From the NCBI GenBank assembly GCA_038501625.1, contig JAZAYU010000006.1, positions 9,780,181 through 9,844,180 of the forward strand: a stretch of 64,000 nt of DNA. The letters run 5' to 3'. Each line of letters starts with the position of its first letter. The stretch's first letter is position 1. This document shows positions 23,964 through 36,120 of the stretch, piece by piece. A program made the position numbers and the translations under genes. This DNA is from Corbicula japonica (taxonomy: Eukaryota; Mollusca; Bivalvia; Venerida; Cyrenidae). The notes below the pieces were generated by a model, which was not told the origin of the DNA, did no database searches, and saw only the letters and a list, made by a program, of their open reading frames with translations.

Positions 23964-24495
23964 AAAAACAAAAAGGAAAATTAAAAGTACTATTAACATA
24001 GTACATAAATATCGTGCTCGACGACATTCAAAGGACGTAACTGATAACAGCACTGAATGAATGTAAGGGGAGACATTTTACACCCGCCACACGGCACAAA
24101 AAAACGCTACTGAGATATTGAAATAGATGAAAAGGGAATTTTGAAGACCCTCGACCATGACCACGACCAGCAATATGAAAATATTGCAGGCTCGGTTTGA
24201 TTGAGCCTGTTCATGTTCAGTAATGGAAATGCTTATTACCACAAACGCCGAGTAACCCCAGGTTGAGCGTAACACCAATAAATAGTACATGGCGGTGAAG
24301 ATGGAACCTTCAATGCGATATTTTCAGATTAATAACATTTCATGTTCAGCGGCGTATGGTCTCCAGAAAAAAGAATGGGTTTGCCCTAAACGAGAAAACA
24401 ATGGGCGAAACTGAACAGAATAGAATTTTGAGAGGGTGGATCTTAGAATATAAATCCTGCATATCACCGACAACGCCAAAGGCAAAATTAAAAAA
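23964..24495 (+). mobile_element. Family C, resumed unit plus second unit
   Basis: 23,964-24,118 completes the interrupted unit (AGTACTATTAACATAGTAC, CCGCCACACGGCACAAA). At 24,119 it continues without a gap into another unit start (TGAAATAGATGAAAAGGGAA) that runs to AACGCCAAAGGCAAAATT. This shows head-to-tail tandem arrangement. Confidence 0.85.
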
Positions 24496-24639
24496 AAAGA
24501 CAGGAAGTTTATCCTTGGTCTTTTTTTATTGTTTGTTATATTGAAACAATTTCAAGAGAAGATATTGTCACATCGGGACAATCAAAATGAAATATTTCCT
24601 TTTTTACGATTATTTAAAAATTCAACAAATGAGTTTCTT

Positions 24640-25665
24640 TTTTTTTAAATTTTCACATTTTATTCTCTATCAATAACATTATTACAAATCATATGCATGT
24701 GTGTTACATATATATATAAACAAAAAAAACATAATAACAGTTAAATGGTAAGCAACATTTATATAAGTGGTTCCGGCTGAATAACAATTTTTGTTAATAC
24801 TTCAATGTTAAAAGTTTTGTTTGTCAAAAACACCAAAGTTGAAAATAGATCTTGGTATAACATTTTAAGCATGTTAACATACTTTGTTCGTCTATCACTT
24901 ATAATATAAGATTTGTAGATACAAAAACAAATATGACTAAGGATGATTTTTACGCCATTATACTCCTTATATTGTATTTTATAGCCTAAAACAATATTTT
25001 CCAAGGTCTTCAATCGTTTTTGAAAACCACAATTTTCAAAAACTACTGCTAGTTTACTCCAGAAAACATCAAAATAAGTACATTCCAAGAAAAATGGGAT
25101 ATATCCTCGTACTGGAGACAGTGTTTGAATAAAGGCGAGTGTAATATTTTCCAAGTGAATAGATTTTCATTTGTTGGGATGATTTTGTGAATTGGTTTGA
25201 ATTTGCATTGCTTTACTCTATTGTCAACAATTATTTTGTTCATGATAAAGTAGAACGGCTGCCATTTTGTGATTAAACACAGTTTCCCAGTAGGAATGTA
25301 TGTATGGTTTTTGAAACTTTTTTTTCAATAAAAATGTAATAGAACTGTTTTGAATTAATGCTATGCAAATCCGTTTTTTGTATTTTATTGCAAAATGTTG
25401 TATTTACAGCAGTATTCTTTGATGCGACCGATTTCAGCGAGTTTTTCCAAGTTGACGGTAAAGAGTTTCGTAATATGTTTACTTCAGATATCCAGTTCAA
25501 CTTGTTTTTCAGTTTATTAAATAAAAAAGTTTGATCAATTTCCCCGTTTTCATCTCTGATATCATTACTAAAAATAAAACCTGAATTTATCCAAGAATTG
25601 AATATAAGACATTTTCCTTTGAATTTAATAAACCTATTTCTTGCATATATCTTTGGTCATTGTAA
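24640..25665 (-). pseudogene. Decayed LINE reverse-transcriptase C-terminus
   Basis: Three minus-strand frames (25,273-25,500; 25,049-25,243; 24,759-25,154) fit together as the end of a non-LTR retrotransposon ORF2. The tell-tale part is a decayed metal-binding segment: CLQYEDISHF in one frame continuing as FFLECTYFDVFWSKL in the next, matching the C-x-x-C...H-x-F-x-x-C...FW pattern of L1/Tx1 elements. Expected downstream is an alpha-helical tail, present as LGYKIQ...CFCIYKSYI. Frameshifts and stops separate the pieces and the catalytic domain is missing. It differs from the intact LINE at 27-30 kb, so it is another family or an old relative. Confidence 0.65.
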
Positions 25666-25670
25666 CTTCA

Positions 25671-25880
25671 AGTTGCGCCCCGAAAGTCGGTCCCCTCTAA
25701 CATTAAATTCTTGATTTTGCGCCTGGATCTGTTATCAATTATTACAGAAATAAACAATTATTAATGTAAAAGAGAGTATCGCAACTTGCCACGTATTTTT
25801 CTTTATTGAGCCTTACTTCAATCTTTAATTGCAGCTTGATAAATGCACTAGCGACGTTGAAAAAATCGTCAACACCTTTG
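25671..25880 (+). repeat. Repeat shared with 16.84-17.05 kb
   Basis: GTTGCGCCCCGAAAGTCG, TTGCGCCTGGATCTG, TAATGTAAAAGAGAGTATCG and CACTAGCGACGTTGAAAAA match in order. The two overlapping short frames on opposite strands here are not conserved in the partner. Confidence 0.65.
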
Positions 25881-26725
25881 ATGCCAATCAAAAACTGCGA
25901 AAGAGTTGTCTGGATGGCCCTTCTTGGTTTTTTACTTAAGTTCATGAAAAATATTGGTAATTCACACAAAGAAAACAAATTAATAAGTTACCGTGCATTT
26001 TAAGAAGTTATGCATCGCATCTTCGTTTTCTATCGTGCATAAAATCAACATAGACAATTGTGTTTAAAATGTAATGTAACTTAAACGAATGAGGGTTCAC
26101 ATTGTCATTGTATACGTTTTGATAAATATAATTATATTAAGGTAAATGTGAGAAAAATATCAAAATTGTTTTTGTTTTTTTTTGCATTTTTTCATGCTAT
26201 TAACACATAAATCACATAAACATTAGTGACCACCCGTTGGCGTTTGTTATACTATAAACCGACATCAAAAATTAATTTCATAGAAACCGAGATAGTTTAA
26301 ATGTTTAAATGTTTCCCTTTAAACGTCAACAGCACCCCTATCTATTCACAACCTAATGAGTCTTTATAGTTATTAATGGCCACCATGAATTATTAATTCA
26401 ACATATAACTTAACGACATCATCATTCAATGTCCTCGGATATTGAACTGAAACTTTACGATTCCGTTTTTGTTGTTGGGTTTTTCTCATCTATCATTTAT
26501 CAAACCTGCATTTTATTCACAGAAATGACGCGTTGCGCTTATATGACAATATGGTAATGTGACATGGATTGATATGACCAGTGTTCGATCAGTTTTCCCA
26601 TATACAAGTAAATAAAAGATTGAAAAAAGTTTACTTTCGTCCTATTACAATGTATTGTCGGCCTTTTGAAAAATTAAACGATGGCAGCAAGTTAACATTC
26701 TCAAATTCAGGGCTTGTATTTTTGC
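25881..26725. other. AT-rich stretch, nothing recognised
   Basis: No gene or repeat that I can support up to the LINE target duplication. Confidence 0.4.
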
Positions 26726-26731
26726 TAGAAC

Positions 26732-26735
<4 letters not shown>

Positions 26736-26764
<29 letters not shown>

Positions 26765-29700
26765 CTTCGGGCCCCTTTTCAGGGTAACCCCATTTATTTT
26801 TCAACATAAGTGTAGTACAGTAGAATATCACATCAATATATTACTTTTTACAATCAATACATATATATGAAAAGGAGAGCTAAAATTCATTTTCAAACCC
26901 TAATCGACAGAATTGTCTAATAGTTTCATTACATTCTTAGGTATTCATTTACAAAAAGTTTATACATTTGTATTTCAATTAACATAATTGTCAATAGTAC
27001 TGTACTACAAATAAGTGTAATAGAACATGAATATAACAAAAAATTCACACATAAAGTTAAACATACTTCATTCAAATTAACAATTTACTGGTAAATATTT
27101 AAGTATTTTTTTCATTATGCTGTCCAGTTAATTAAGCTATATAACTTAGTTGGATTGACAAGGCATATTAACAGAGAGCAGTTGTAATTTTTTTTTTACT
27201 AAATTCGACTAATTAACAGATTCACTTTTTCCCATTTATTTAAGAATTCTTCTAGCTTATTATTTCTTATAGCTATTTCTTTGTATATTTTTAATTGATA
27301 TTTCATATAGGATTGTGCACCATTTATAGACGGAGTACAGCCCAGTGTTTTACAATGGTAGATATATAGCCTAATCTGCAATAACAATATATTTTCTGAA
27401 AGAAGTTTATTGTCTTTAAAACCAAAAAGTAAAACAGTTTCATCATATGCTGGAAAAGATTGAAAGAGACTAAGTAAATTTAATATAAATATTCTTGTTG
27501 TTTGACATCTGCAAAATAGGTGTTCAATTGATTCACATTCTTTCCTACAAAAAGTACACAAAGGATTCTCTGCTAGATTCATTTTATGTAGAAGCTCATT
27601 TGTACCTAAAATTCTGTGTAGTATCCTTACTTGAAACCACTGAACTTTTGTATCATATGTTAGATTGAATGGAAGAGAATAAAAAAATTTCCAATCTTTA
27701 GTTTCAAAAGTAAGGTTAAGTTTATCAGACCATTTTTTCTGACTTGTTGGTATAGAACTGTTGGAGTTTAATGAATTATAGATGTCTTTACAACCTTTTT
27801 TTTGCTTTAAAATATATTTCATATAAGGTGGAAGACATGGTCTTGGTTCAACTTGGAGATTATTTTCATCAATGTTTAAGCTGTTTAAAAATGTTTTAAC
27901 AGATTTGACTAAACTGAGGAAAGACAAAAAATTGGCTTTTAAGTGATACTTCTCATTGAATTCTTGGTGACTAAGAAATCTTTTATGTTCAACATTATAT
28001 ATGTCAGTAATATAGTGCACACCTGCATCAAACCATGCTTTTGTGAATGAACTTTTAGAGCCAATAATAATATTATGATTATAAAATACAGGTAAGCTTC
28101 CTACTTTATAATCGTTTAGTGATATTGTTTCTATATAATCAGAGAAAGCCATTAATGTGTCCTTCCAAAATTCATTTTTTAATTCTTTAGTTTTTTTGTC
28201 AAAGTAATGTTTACCACAGTGAAATAATTTATTCATGTCAACTTGTATTTTTATTACATTACTCCAGATACAATCTTCTGTCAATCTTCTTAGCCAGGTT
28301 AATTTAAGAGCTTTAATAAATGCAGGGAGATTGACCATTTGTAAGCCTCCTTCAGAGTATTCTTTTACCAGTACACTTTGTTTAATTTTGACATTTGTTT
28401 GCCAGATAAATCCATAAAATAATTTGTTTAGTTCATTAATTAAATTTTGAGGTGGACTTGGAAGTAAAATAAATAAGTGATTGAATACAGGTAAAAGGAG
28501 ACTTTTTATCACTGTTATTTTACCTATTGGTGTCAGAATTCTTCTTTTCCAGAATTCAATTATTTTCTTTACAGAATCTATTTTTTCTACAAAGTTTAGT
28601 TCAACCATTTTCCAAAGATCAACATGAAAATTTACTCCTAACATTCTAAATGTGTTTTGGTTCCATAGAAGTTTCCATTTTGTTTTAATACTATCGCTGC
28701 TGTACTTTTTTTGTCCTATCCATACAACTTTAGTTTTATCATAATTAACATTAAGTCCAGATAATAATGCATATTTGGTTAAAAGATATAAAGTTTCATC
28801 TAGTGATTGTTTTGAACCATCAAGAATCAGTGTTGTGTCATCCGCAAATTGGGATATTTTGTACTCAAAGTCATTTATAACTATTCCTTTTATATTTTTG
28901 TTTTCTTTGATTTTCAATGATAGAATTTCAGCACAAAGAATAAAAATATAAGAGGACAAGGGATCCCCTTGTCGGCAACCTCGGCTTATTTTCACAAAGT
29001 TAGAGAGATATCCACACTGAGTTACTGCTGATTTGGCATCCTGGTAAAAGACTGTAAACCATTTCTGTATTGAGGGTCCAAAATTAAAAAGTGATAGAGT
29101 ATTTTTTATGAAATCCCAGGATAAAGAGTCAAATGCCTTTTCAAAGTCAATCAATAGAAGTAGGCCAGGAATGTTATTTTCTTCGGTGTATTGCATTACA
29201 TCATAGATGAGTCTTGTGTTTTCACCCATATATCTATTTGGTATAAAGCCAGTTTGTTCTCTACTAATCAATAAATCAAGGACACTTTTTATTCTGTTTG
29301 AAATACTGCCTGAACCTATTTTGTAAACTGTATTTAATAAGGTAATTGGTCTCCAATTCTTCAAAAAAAGTCTTGATTTGTTTTCTTTTGGAATACATGT
29401 GATTACACCCTGAGACTGAGTTATTGATAAATGTCCTGAAGAGTATGCATGATTTAAAGCTCTTACAACAAAAGAACCTAATTTACGCCAAAAGACTTTA
29501 AAAAAATCTGCACCAAAGCCATCTGTACCAGGGCTTTTATTATTTTTCATATTAAATAAAACTTTGCTTGCCTCAGATAGTGTGATATTACCTTCCAGCA
29601 TGATTGAAGTATCATCTGAAAGTTTTGGGGCTGATAGACAACTTACAAAATCATTAAATCTATCCAGTGAAAAACTGTTTTTTTCTTGAAAAAGGGTTGC

Positions 29701-30037
29701 ATAGAACTGTTCACATTCTTTGAGAATTCTATCTTGATCAGTAATAAGTTCTTCATCAGTCTGCAATTTCGATATAGTTTTTGTTAAATAAGAGTGTTTT
29801 TCTAAATTACAAAAAAAGTTAGTAGCTTTTTCATCCTCTGTTATTTTTTGAATTCTAGCCCTAATCATGCTGCCTTCAAGTTTTTCTCGTTGCAAGTCAT
29901 TCAGTTCATTTCTAAGGATTTGTAGTTGTTCTAAGTTATTTTGATCTAAATGAGTTTCAATATTTTTTATTTTTTCCAAAATTGATTGTTCTTTTTTAGC
30001 ATTGTTTCTTTTTTTAAAAGCTGCATATGAAATAGAT
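26736..30037 (-). mobile_element. 5'-truncated L1/Tx1-like LINE, recent insertion
   Basis: A 3.3-kb minus-strand insertion. It is flanked by the direct repeat TAGAACAAGG at 26,726-26,735 and 30,038-30,047. On its own strand it ends in a run of 29 A (plus-strand T at 26,736-26,764), preceded by a ~430-bp 3' untranslated region. At the other end the reading frame is cut off directly at the target duplication, with no promoter, no ORF1 and no endonuclease: classic 5' truncation by target-primed reverse transcription. The open frame, long A-tail and exact duplication indicate a recent event. Confidence 0.93.
27199..30037 (-). CDS. LINE ORF2 fragment: reverse transcriptase
   Basis: An uninterrupted frame of about 946 codons. 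It has no real start: it is open right up to the 5' truncation, and the first Met-like codon in it (TTG at 29,979) is arbitrary. Numbered from there, an N-terminal helical linker precedes the reverse transcriptase with KNNKSPGTDGF near 145, NWRPITLLN near 207, LIDFEKAFDSL near 275, RGCRQGDPLSS near 333 and the catalytic FADDTTL near 378, followed by a thumb region with LGVNF near 447. At the C-terminus a C-x2-C...H-x3-C cluster (CTFCRKECESIEHLFCRC, from 808) is the metal-binding segment of L1/Tx1-type proteins. The family copies its own RNA at nicked target DNA. The apurinic-type endonuclease is missing, so this copy could not move alone, although its polymerase appears complete. It has no proper promoter or start and is probably not translated. 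Confidence 0.93.
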
Positions 30038-30100
30038 TAGAACAAGGTTAATGATAATGTAGTAAACAGTCTTTTGGAAGCTTCAAAGAGATCGTGATAT

Positions 30101-32084
30101 TTTTAGCTCACCTGAGCACGAAGTGCTCATGGTGAGCTTTTGTGATCGCCTGATGTCCGTCATCCGTCGTCCGTGCGTCCGTCCGTCCGTCGTCAACTTT
30201 TTCTTCAAACGACTTCTTCTCTGAAACGGCTTGGCCAATTTTGACGAAACTTGCCACGGATGTTCCTTGCATGAAGCTCTTCCAAAGTTGTTCAAAGAAA
30301 TCGATTCCATGCAGAACTCTGGTTGCCATTGCAACCGAAAGGAAAAACTTTAAAAATCGTCTTGTCTGAAACCACAAGGCCTAGAGCTTAGATATTTGGC
30401 ATTTAGCATCCTCTAGTGGAACTCTACAAAGTTTGTTCAAATTATTTCCCTGGGGTCAAAATTGGCCCCGCCCCAGGGGTCACTTCATTTTACAAAGACT
30501 TGAATAGGAAAAACTTTAAAAATCTTCTTGTCTGAAACCACAAGGCCTAGAGCTTAGATATTTGGCATTTAGCATCCTCTAGTGGAACTCTACAAAGTTT
30601 GTTCAAATTATTTCCCTGGGGTCAAAATTGGCCCCGCCCCAGGGGTCACTTCATTTTACATAGATTTATATTGGCAAAACTTTAAAAATCTTCTTGTCTG
30701 AAACCACAAGGCCTAGAGCTTAGATATTTGGCATTTAGCATCCTCTAGTGGAACTCTACAAAGATTGTTCAAATTATTCCCCTGGGGTCAAAATTGGCCC
30801 CGCCCCAGGGGTCACTTCATTTTGCATAGACTTATTTGGGAAAACTTTAAAAATCTTCTTATCTGAAACCACAAGGCCTAGACCTTAGATATTTGGCATT
30901 TTGAAACCTCTAGTGGAACTCTACAAAGATTGTTCAAATTATTTCCCTGGGTCAAAATTGGCCCCGCCCCAGGGGTCACTTCATTTTGCATAGACTTATA
31001 TAGGAAAAACTTTAAAAATCTTCTTGTCTGAAACCACAAGGCCTAGAGCTTAGATATTTGGCATTTAGCATCCTCTAGTGGAACTCTACAAAGATTGTTC
31101 AAATTATTCCCCAGGGGTCTAAATTGGCCCCGCCCCAGGGGTCACTTCATTTTATTAAGACTTGTATAGGAAAAACTTTAAAAATCTTCTTGTCTGAAAC
31201 CACAAGGCCTAGAGTTTAGATATTTGGCATTTAGCACCCTCTAGTGGAACTCTACAATGATTGTTCAAATGATTTCCCAGGGGTCAAAATTGGCCCCGCC
31301 CCAGGGGTCACTTCATTTTACTTAGACTTATATAGGTAAAACTTTAAAAATCTTCTTGTCTGAAACCACAAGGCCTAGAGCTTAGATATTTGGCATTTAG
31401 CATCCTCTAGTAGAACTCTACAAAGATTGTTCAAATTATTTCCCAGGGGTCTAAATTGGCCCCGCCCCAGGGGTCACTTCATTTTATAAAGACTTGTATA
31501 GGAAAAACTTTAAAAATCGTCTTGTCTGAAACCACAAGGCCTACGGCTTAGATATTTGGCATTTAGCATCCTCTACTGGAACTCTACAAAGGTTGTTCAA
31601 ATTATTTCCCTGGGGTCAAAATTGGCCCCACCCCAGGGGTCACTTCATTTTGCATAGACTTATATAGGAAAAACTTTAAAAATCTTCTTGTCTGAAACCA
31701 CAAGGCCTAGAGCTTAGATATTTGGCATTTAGCACTCTCTAGTGGAACTCTACAAAGATTGTTCAAATGATTTCCCAGGGGTCAAAATTGGCCCCGCCCC
31801 AGGGGTCACTTCATTTTATATAGACTTGTATAGGCAAAACTTTAAAAATCTTCTTGTCTGAAACCACAAGGCCTAGAGCTTAGATATTTGGCATTTAGCA
31901 TCCTCTATTGGAACTCTACAAAGATTGTTCAAATTATTTTCCTGGGGTCAAAATTGGCCCCGCCCCAGGGGTCACTTCATTTTACATAGACTTGTATAGG
32001 CAAAATCTTCTTGTCTGAAACCACAAGCAGAGAGTACTTTTGTACTCAGGTGAGCGATATAGGGCCATCATGGCCCTCTTGTTT
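30101..32084. mobile_element. Pearl-like Helentron-derived element (HINE)
   Basis: Near the ends are inverted 11-mers GCTCACCTGAG (30,106-30,116) and CTCAGGTGAGC (32,045-32,055). The left end folds into a long imperfect hairpin (30,106-30,136; core GAGCAC-GAA-GTGCTC) and the right end into AGGGCCA-TCA-TGGCCCT (32,061-32,077). Both ends lie in T-rich flanks, with no target duplication visible. Between them is a GTCC/CGTC microsatellite (30,150-30,193), a short unique region and ten tandem 166-bp units. This is the arrangement known for bivalve pearl elements and Helentron-associated elements, which move by rolling-circle proteins supplied in trans. No coding gene lies inside; frames at 30,083-30,377 are shadows of the microsatellite and left end. 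Confidence 0.85.
30341..32029 (+). repeat. 166-bp tandem array, ten units plus a stub
   Basis: Units begin (GG-N-AAAACTTTAAAAATC) at 30,341; 30,507; 30,673; 30,838; 31,003; 31,169; 31,335; 31,501; 31,667; 31,833, with a truncated unit from 31,999. Period is 165-166 bp. Each has a GC-rich hairpin, CCCTGGGG...CCCCAGGG, in an otherwise AT-rich unit. Units 5 and 7 share a CAGGGGTCTAAATTGG variant and units 6 and 9 share AAATGATTTCCCAGG. Confidence 0.97.
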
Positions 32085-32529
32085 TATTTATCACGTAGTC
32101 CATTTGGTATCCAAAAGACTTATCGAACAGAACATGCATTATTTTCATTCATCTCTAGTTTGCTTGGTTTCTTTCAAGTATCAATTTCTTTTACTCTTGT
32201 TTTAAAGTCTTAAAAGTCAATAACTTTTTATCCAAACAAACGGTTTCACTTTAAAACTTTGCGACCGTTTATATTTTAACCGGAAATGTGTCGCGATTTG
32301 GTAAAAATAATACAAGGGCACCGTTCGATTTTATCTACTTTGTTTCCGATAATACCATCGATAAAGTCAAAATGTTAGGTTACCAATAGAATATTTTACT
32401 TAGCTCTAAATACACGGTGTTTAACCATCAACACATTGTTAAGATAACTTTTACCTTTCGAGTTGCATTAATGTAGCTAACTAAAGAGTTTATGGAACAT
32501 CTCAAGAGTTCGATCAGAATTTTTTCAGA
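32085..32529. other. Unassigned stretch
   Basis: No gene or repeat recognised between the pearl-like element and the next PLE copy. Confidence 0.4.
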
Positions 32530-32960
32530 TCAAAACCATCTGTAAAAAATAAAAGTGACTGTCATGATATTCTACATCGCTCTAGAGGCCCTCATAATTA
32601 AACCATCTACAGTTGATCATAATGCTTACCTCTTTAGTTGCACGACGGGTGGCAGTGGTTTGAGAGTTTCTGAAGACGACTTGATCTTGTGTGTTGATAT
32701 GAGTACCTGTTGGGGCAAGTGTGGAGCACCCTCAAACCAGGTTTAAACCCCAAGTAGCAAATTGTTTTGCAACAGACAGTTCCAAGGCGGTAAGGGTTCT
32801 AATTGTCGTTTATTGTTTGTGGTTTCTTTGTTCGTGTCTTTGTTCGTGTCTTATTTGAATTGACATACTTATAAAAACATGTTTTATTTTCTCTTCTGTT
32901 TCGCTGCGTAGGGAGGCTGTGTTTTTGTGTGTGTGGCGATTCCTGATATGCATATTGCAC
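32530..32960 (+). mobile_element. Family A: PLE end with last RT codons
   Basis: Begins in the final codons of the reverse transcriptase (AAACCATCTGTAAA..., then AACCATCTACAGTTGATCAT, which specifies the conserved PSTVDHNAYLF end) and continues into the tail, with a deletion of ~200 bp, to CCTGATATGCATATTGCAC. The coding part has substitutions and stops. Confidence 0.75.
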
Positions 32961-32999
32961 TTATTCAAGTGTTCTTGCTGAACATCCGCACTTTACCAT

Positions 33000-33260
33000 T
33001 TCTTTCTTTGCTTGTATGCTTGAATGCTTTTGTCTGCAAAAGTATCGAGTAGGTGTTCGACTAGGCAACATGTTCATGTTTGTCGTATGAAAACCTGGCT
33101 AAGGTTACTGCACCTTAAAATCAGGTTAAAACCTTAGTGGTATAACAAGCTTTTTCTACTCGTCGTTCTCGAGAGACAACCCAGCACATCTGGTTCTTGC
33201 TTCGTCATTGTCGATGTTTCATATTTTGAAGTCAGTAATATACCTAATGGTTTCTTTATA
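33000..33260 (+). mobile_element. Family A: very worn tail fragment
   Basis: TGCTTTTGTCTGCAAAAG, CAGGTTAAAACCTTAGTGG and a distorted CGTTCTCGAGAGACAACCC follow family A order at low identity. Confidence 0.4.
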
Positions 33261-33458
33261 GTTCATGAAGTAGGTTTTGTGTGTGGATTGCAATTACAGT
33301 GTGCACTTTTTTCGGACATGTGTGTCTTAGTTTTCTAATTGCTTTGGTTTAAGCCTTTGTTTTCCAGCTGATGCTTTTCCTGCTTTGCGTATCTTACATA
33401 ATTGTATTTCACTGCACTGACGTTTCAGTATTGTTACTAAAACATTTTTGAAAAAAAA

Positions 33459-34283
33459 TGAAATATGCATATCAGGAATGGCCACATCCAGCATACACAG
33501 CCTCCCCACACAGCCAAAAAGTAGAGAGGAAAAGAGAGCATGGTATTATAATAATTAGTTTCAAAATGGACGCCACAAACAAATAACAAAAGTGAGAACC
33601 AGAGGGGTTACCGCCTTGGAACGGTCAGTGGCAAAACAAAATGCCACTGGGGGTTTAAACCAGGTTCTAGGGTGCACCAACCTCACACTTGCCCCAACAG
33701 GTTCTCGTATTACAAAACAAGTACAAATTGTCTTGGTGAAATAACTCCAACCCATCCATCAGCTCAACAATGTTGCATGCAAAAGCATACAAACATATAA
33801 ACATAAGAATTTAATAGCATTGCAAAGCCAAAGGGCGGGTACTCAATGATCTTACCGAGACCAGAGCATCTGGAGTAAAATCAGCAAGAACACGATGACA
33901 GGGATAAAAGAAACAAATCGAGCTTCTAGGTTCTTTTAAGAAAAGATTTCCCCATAAACCTTCATAAACTCTTAAACCCCTGCCACCGTCGTGCAACCAA
34001 AGAGGTAAGCAAAATGATCAACTGTAGATGGGTTAATCACCAGGCCTGCAGAGCGCTGTAAAATATCATGTTGGTAACCTTTCTTTTTAAATTTACAGAT
34101 GGTTTTTACGAATAACCGGGAGAAATTAACATCGCCTTTTATCTTCTTAAGTTTATAAATTAAATCTCCATAAAAAACTGGCTGTGAAATTCCTTGTTGC
34201 AAAAGTGATTTTAAACTGCACCTGTATTTATGAATTAAATCTGGATATCGGCGATAAAACTTGCAAAAGGTTTTCCTCAATTT
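33459..34283 (-). mobile_element. Family A: 5'-truncated PLE copy
   Basis: Full tail plus ~310 bp of the reverse transcriptase 3' end, truncated at the upstream side near 34,283. Tail landmarks are all intact, so this is a fairly young copy. Confidence 0.85.
33972..34283 (-). pseudogene. PLE reverse transcriptase C-terminal fragment
   Basis: An open minus-strand frame with LRKTFCKFYRRYPDL, LLQQGISQPVFYGDL and a terminal PSTVDHFAYLFGCTT, the same as the C-terminal part of the longer copies at 40.3 and 44.4 kb. It lacks the catalytic region and upstream codons come from flanking DNA (the frame continues to 34,313). It is the only copy here in which the last ~30 codons on the minus strand remain open. 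Confidence 0.8.
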
Positions 34284-34354
34284 AATTGGTTGTTTCCCAG
34301 CTAGAATTATCAATTATGATTTTTGAAGGTCATCAAGACTGAAGGATATTCTTG

Positions 34355-34722
34355 TGTTATTGTGCGACTTACAAGGTCTCTCCGTACATCCAATCAGTTC
34401 TATTATCAGTACGTCCTTTTGAAAGTCGTTGAATACGATACTTATGTACTATGTCAGTATCTCTAAAATTACTTTTGTTTAATATTTCGGCCAATTTTAA
34501 GATAGGTAGTTCCATGTTTACTGCCATATGCACACCGTCGTTTGGGATGGATCTATATTTTTGTGTTTATTGGTGTAAATATTGAGTTGCGCTCAACCTG
34601 TGGCAAGGCGGCGTAGGCATTAATATGCATATCCGTTACTGTCCATGAAATGGCTCAATCAAACCGAGCCTGCACTATTTTCAAATTTGTCGTGTTCGGA
34701 TGCTTTCAAAGTTCCGTTTTCA
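34355..34722 (-). mobile_element. Family C, internally deleted
   Basis: Inverted unit: 34,355-34,536 matches the unit end, then it jumps at TAGGTAGTTCCATGTT to the first 200 bp of the unit, with GGCTCAATCAAACCGAGCCTG and GTTCCGTTTTCAT. The centre is deleted. Confidence 0.7.
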
Positions 34723-35998
34723 TATACTGATAGTACTTCTCAGTTCAATGTTTCAGCCCGTTTAAACATCTCAGCAAGTTTGGCTTGGTGTTTTGTTCCG
34801 TCACCGTTATGTAGTCAGCATTCTCTGTAATTCGTTTGATCTAAAATCGCGATCTAAAATGTTTGTGAAAAGTCTAGTTTTAAGTCCCCCCTTTTAATCA
34901 AAGCCTGTAAACTTTTCATAATTATCTTTTTAGACGGCTTTTAAAGATTTATTTCCGTCGATATTAATGGCTTTGCATTGTGGATGCCGTAAAAATAATT
35001 CATGTACAATGAATCAGTGCAGTTGTCGGTTATAAACTACGATCATTGGAAATAATTAAGAACGCTGTTTATGCTTGTCGATAAAACTTTTCAACAAGAT
35101 CGTGTTTCAGTATCGCAGTCTGTTTTAAGCTATTAATTTTTATATTATACAGAAAAAAGAGTTTATATTTTTCGGTTATATGACACTAATTGTACGAGGT
35201 ACAACAAGTAGTAGCATTATGTATTCTTCTTAATGACAAAATGAAGACGAAGATAGGCTTGGAAATCCAAAAATCTCATATAGTTTTAACTATCGTTTTT
35301 CGAATCGTTCTAACCACTTTCATTTGTCAGAATTCTAAGCCTTTTAAGTTTTCTCTGATGTAATTTTATAAAGGCATTGTCTCCAAAGTCGGCGTAGTCT
35401 TTTAAAGGTCAGTTCTGATGAATGCATGTACTGTGATTGGGATAATTTGTGTCTTGAAGAATTCAGCGTTTTTATTGATGTGATTCTTTTGAAATAAAAT
35501 TTATACAAATTGTTGCCTACCGCAACAAAAATGAACTGTTACAATAATTTATAATTGTAAACAAAAAAAAACAACAGAATTTAAACAACTCATTTAAGTT
35601 AATTATTACGCGACTTTATCTTTCCTCAAGGTAATTACCAGCTTTGATTGTCATAAATGCAGTTTTATATTGGCGATACAATGACATACAGGGAATTTGA
35701 AACAGCAGTTTCATCTCCAGTTACAGCAAAGACAAAGTAAGCAACATGTTTTCCTGCGATAAATCAAAAAGCTGAATGTTACCGAAGAAGGTTTTATCGT
35801 AAAGAAACGACAATCTCCTATGGAGCAATATATTACAGGAAAAAATCAGCATGAACAGAGCAAGATATTACAGCAACTTAAACCTCAGTGCACCCAGTTG
35901 AGCCGAATTCAATACCTACACAATAAATCAGTAAATGTTGTGATCTCTGTGCTCACAACATAAATTTTGAATCCAGCAATGTATTGTTACCCGGGTTG
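34723..35998. other. AT-rich stretch, nothing recognised
   Basis: No feature that I can support. Confidence 0.4.
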
Positions 35999-36120
35999 GA
36001 GGTTATAAAACTGAGTTTGGAAACCAGTCTCAAATCTCAAGCATCTGATTGGTCGCCATTTCAGCCAATCAGATGCTTGAGATTTGAGACTGGTTTCCAT
36101 GCTCAGTTTTAAAACCTTGG
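35999..36120. mobile_element. Family B foldback MITE
   Basis: GGAGGTTATAAAACTGAG pairs with CTCAGTTTTAAAACCTTGG; inner arms GGAAACCAGTCTCAAATCTC mirror each other exactly. The left centre has a short deletion (GATTGGTCGCCATTTCAGCC). Confidence 0.9.

Noticed and set aside
26581..26831. Frames with poly-F or poly-K over the T-run
   Set aside because: Translation of the LINE A-tail and its flank.
30083..30377. Two minus-strand frames rich in R, T, D, G
   Set aside because: Products of the GTCC/CGTC microsatellite and left end of the pearl-like element.
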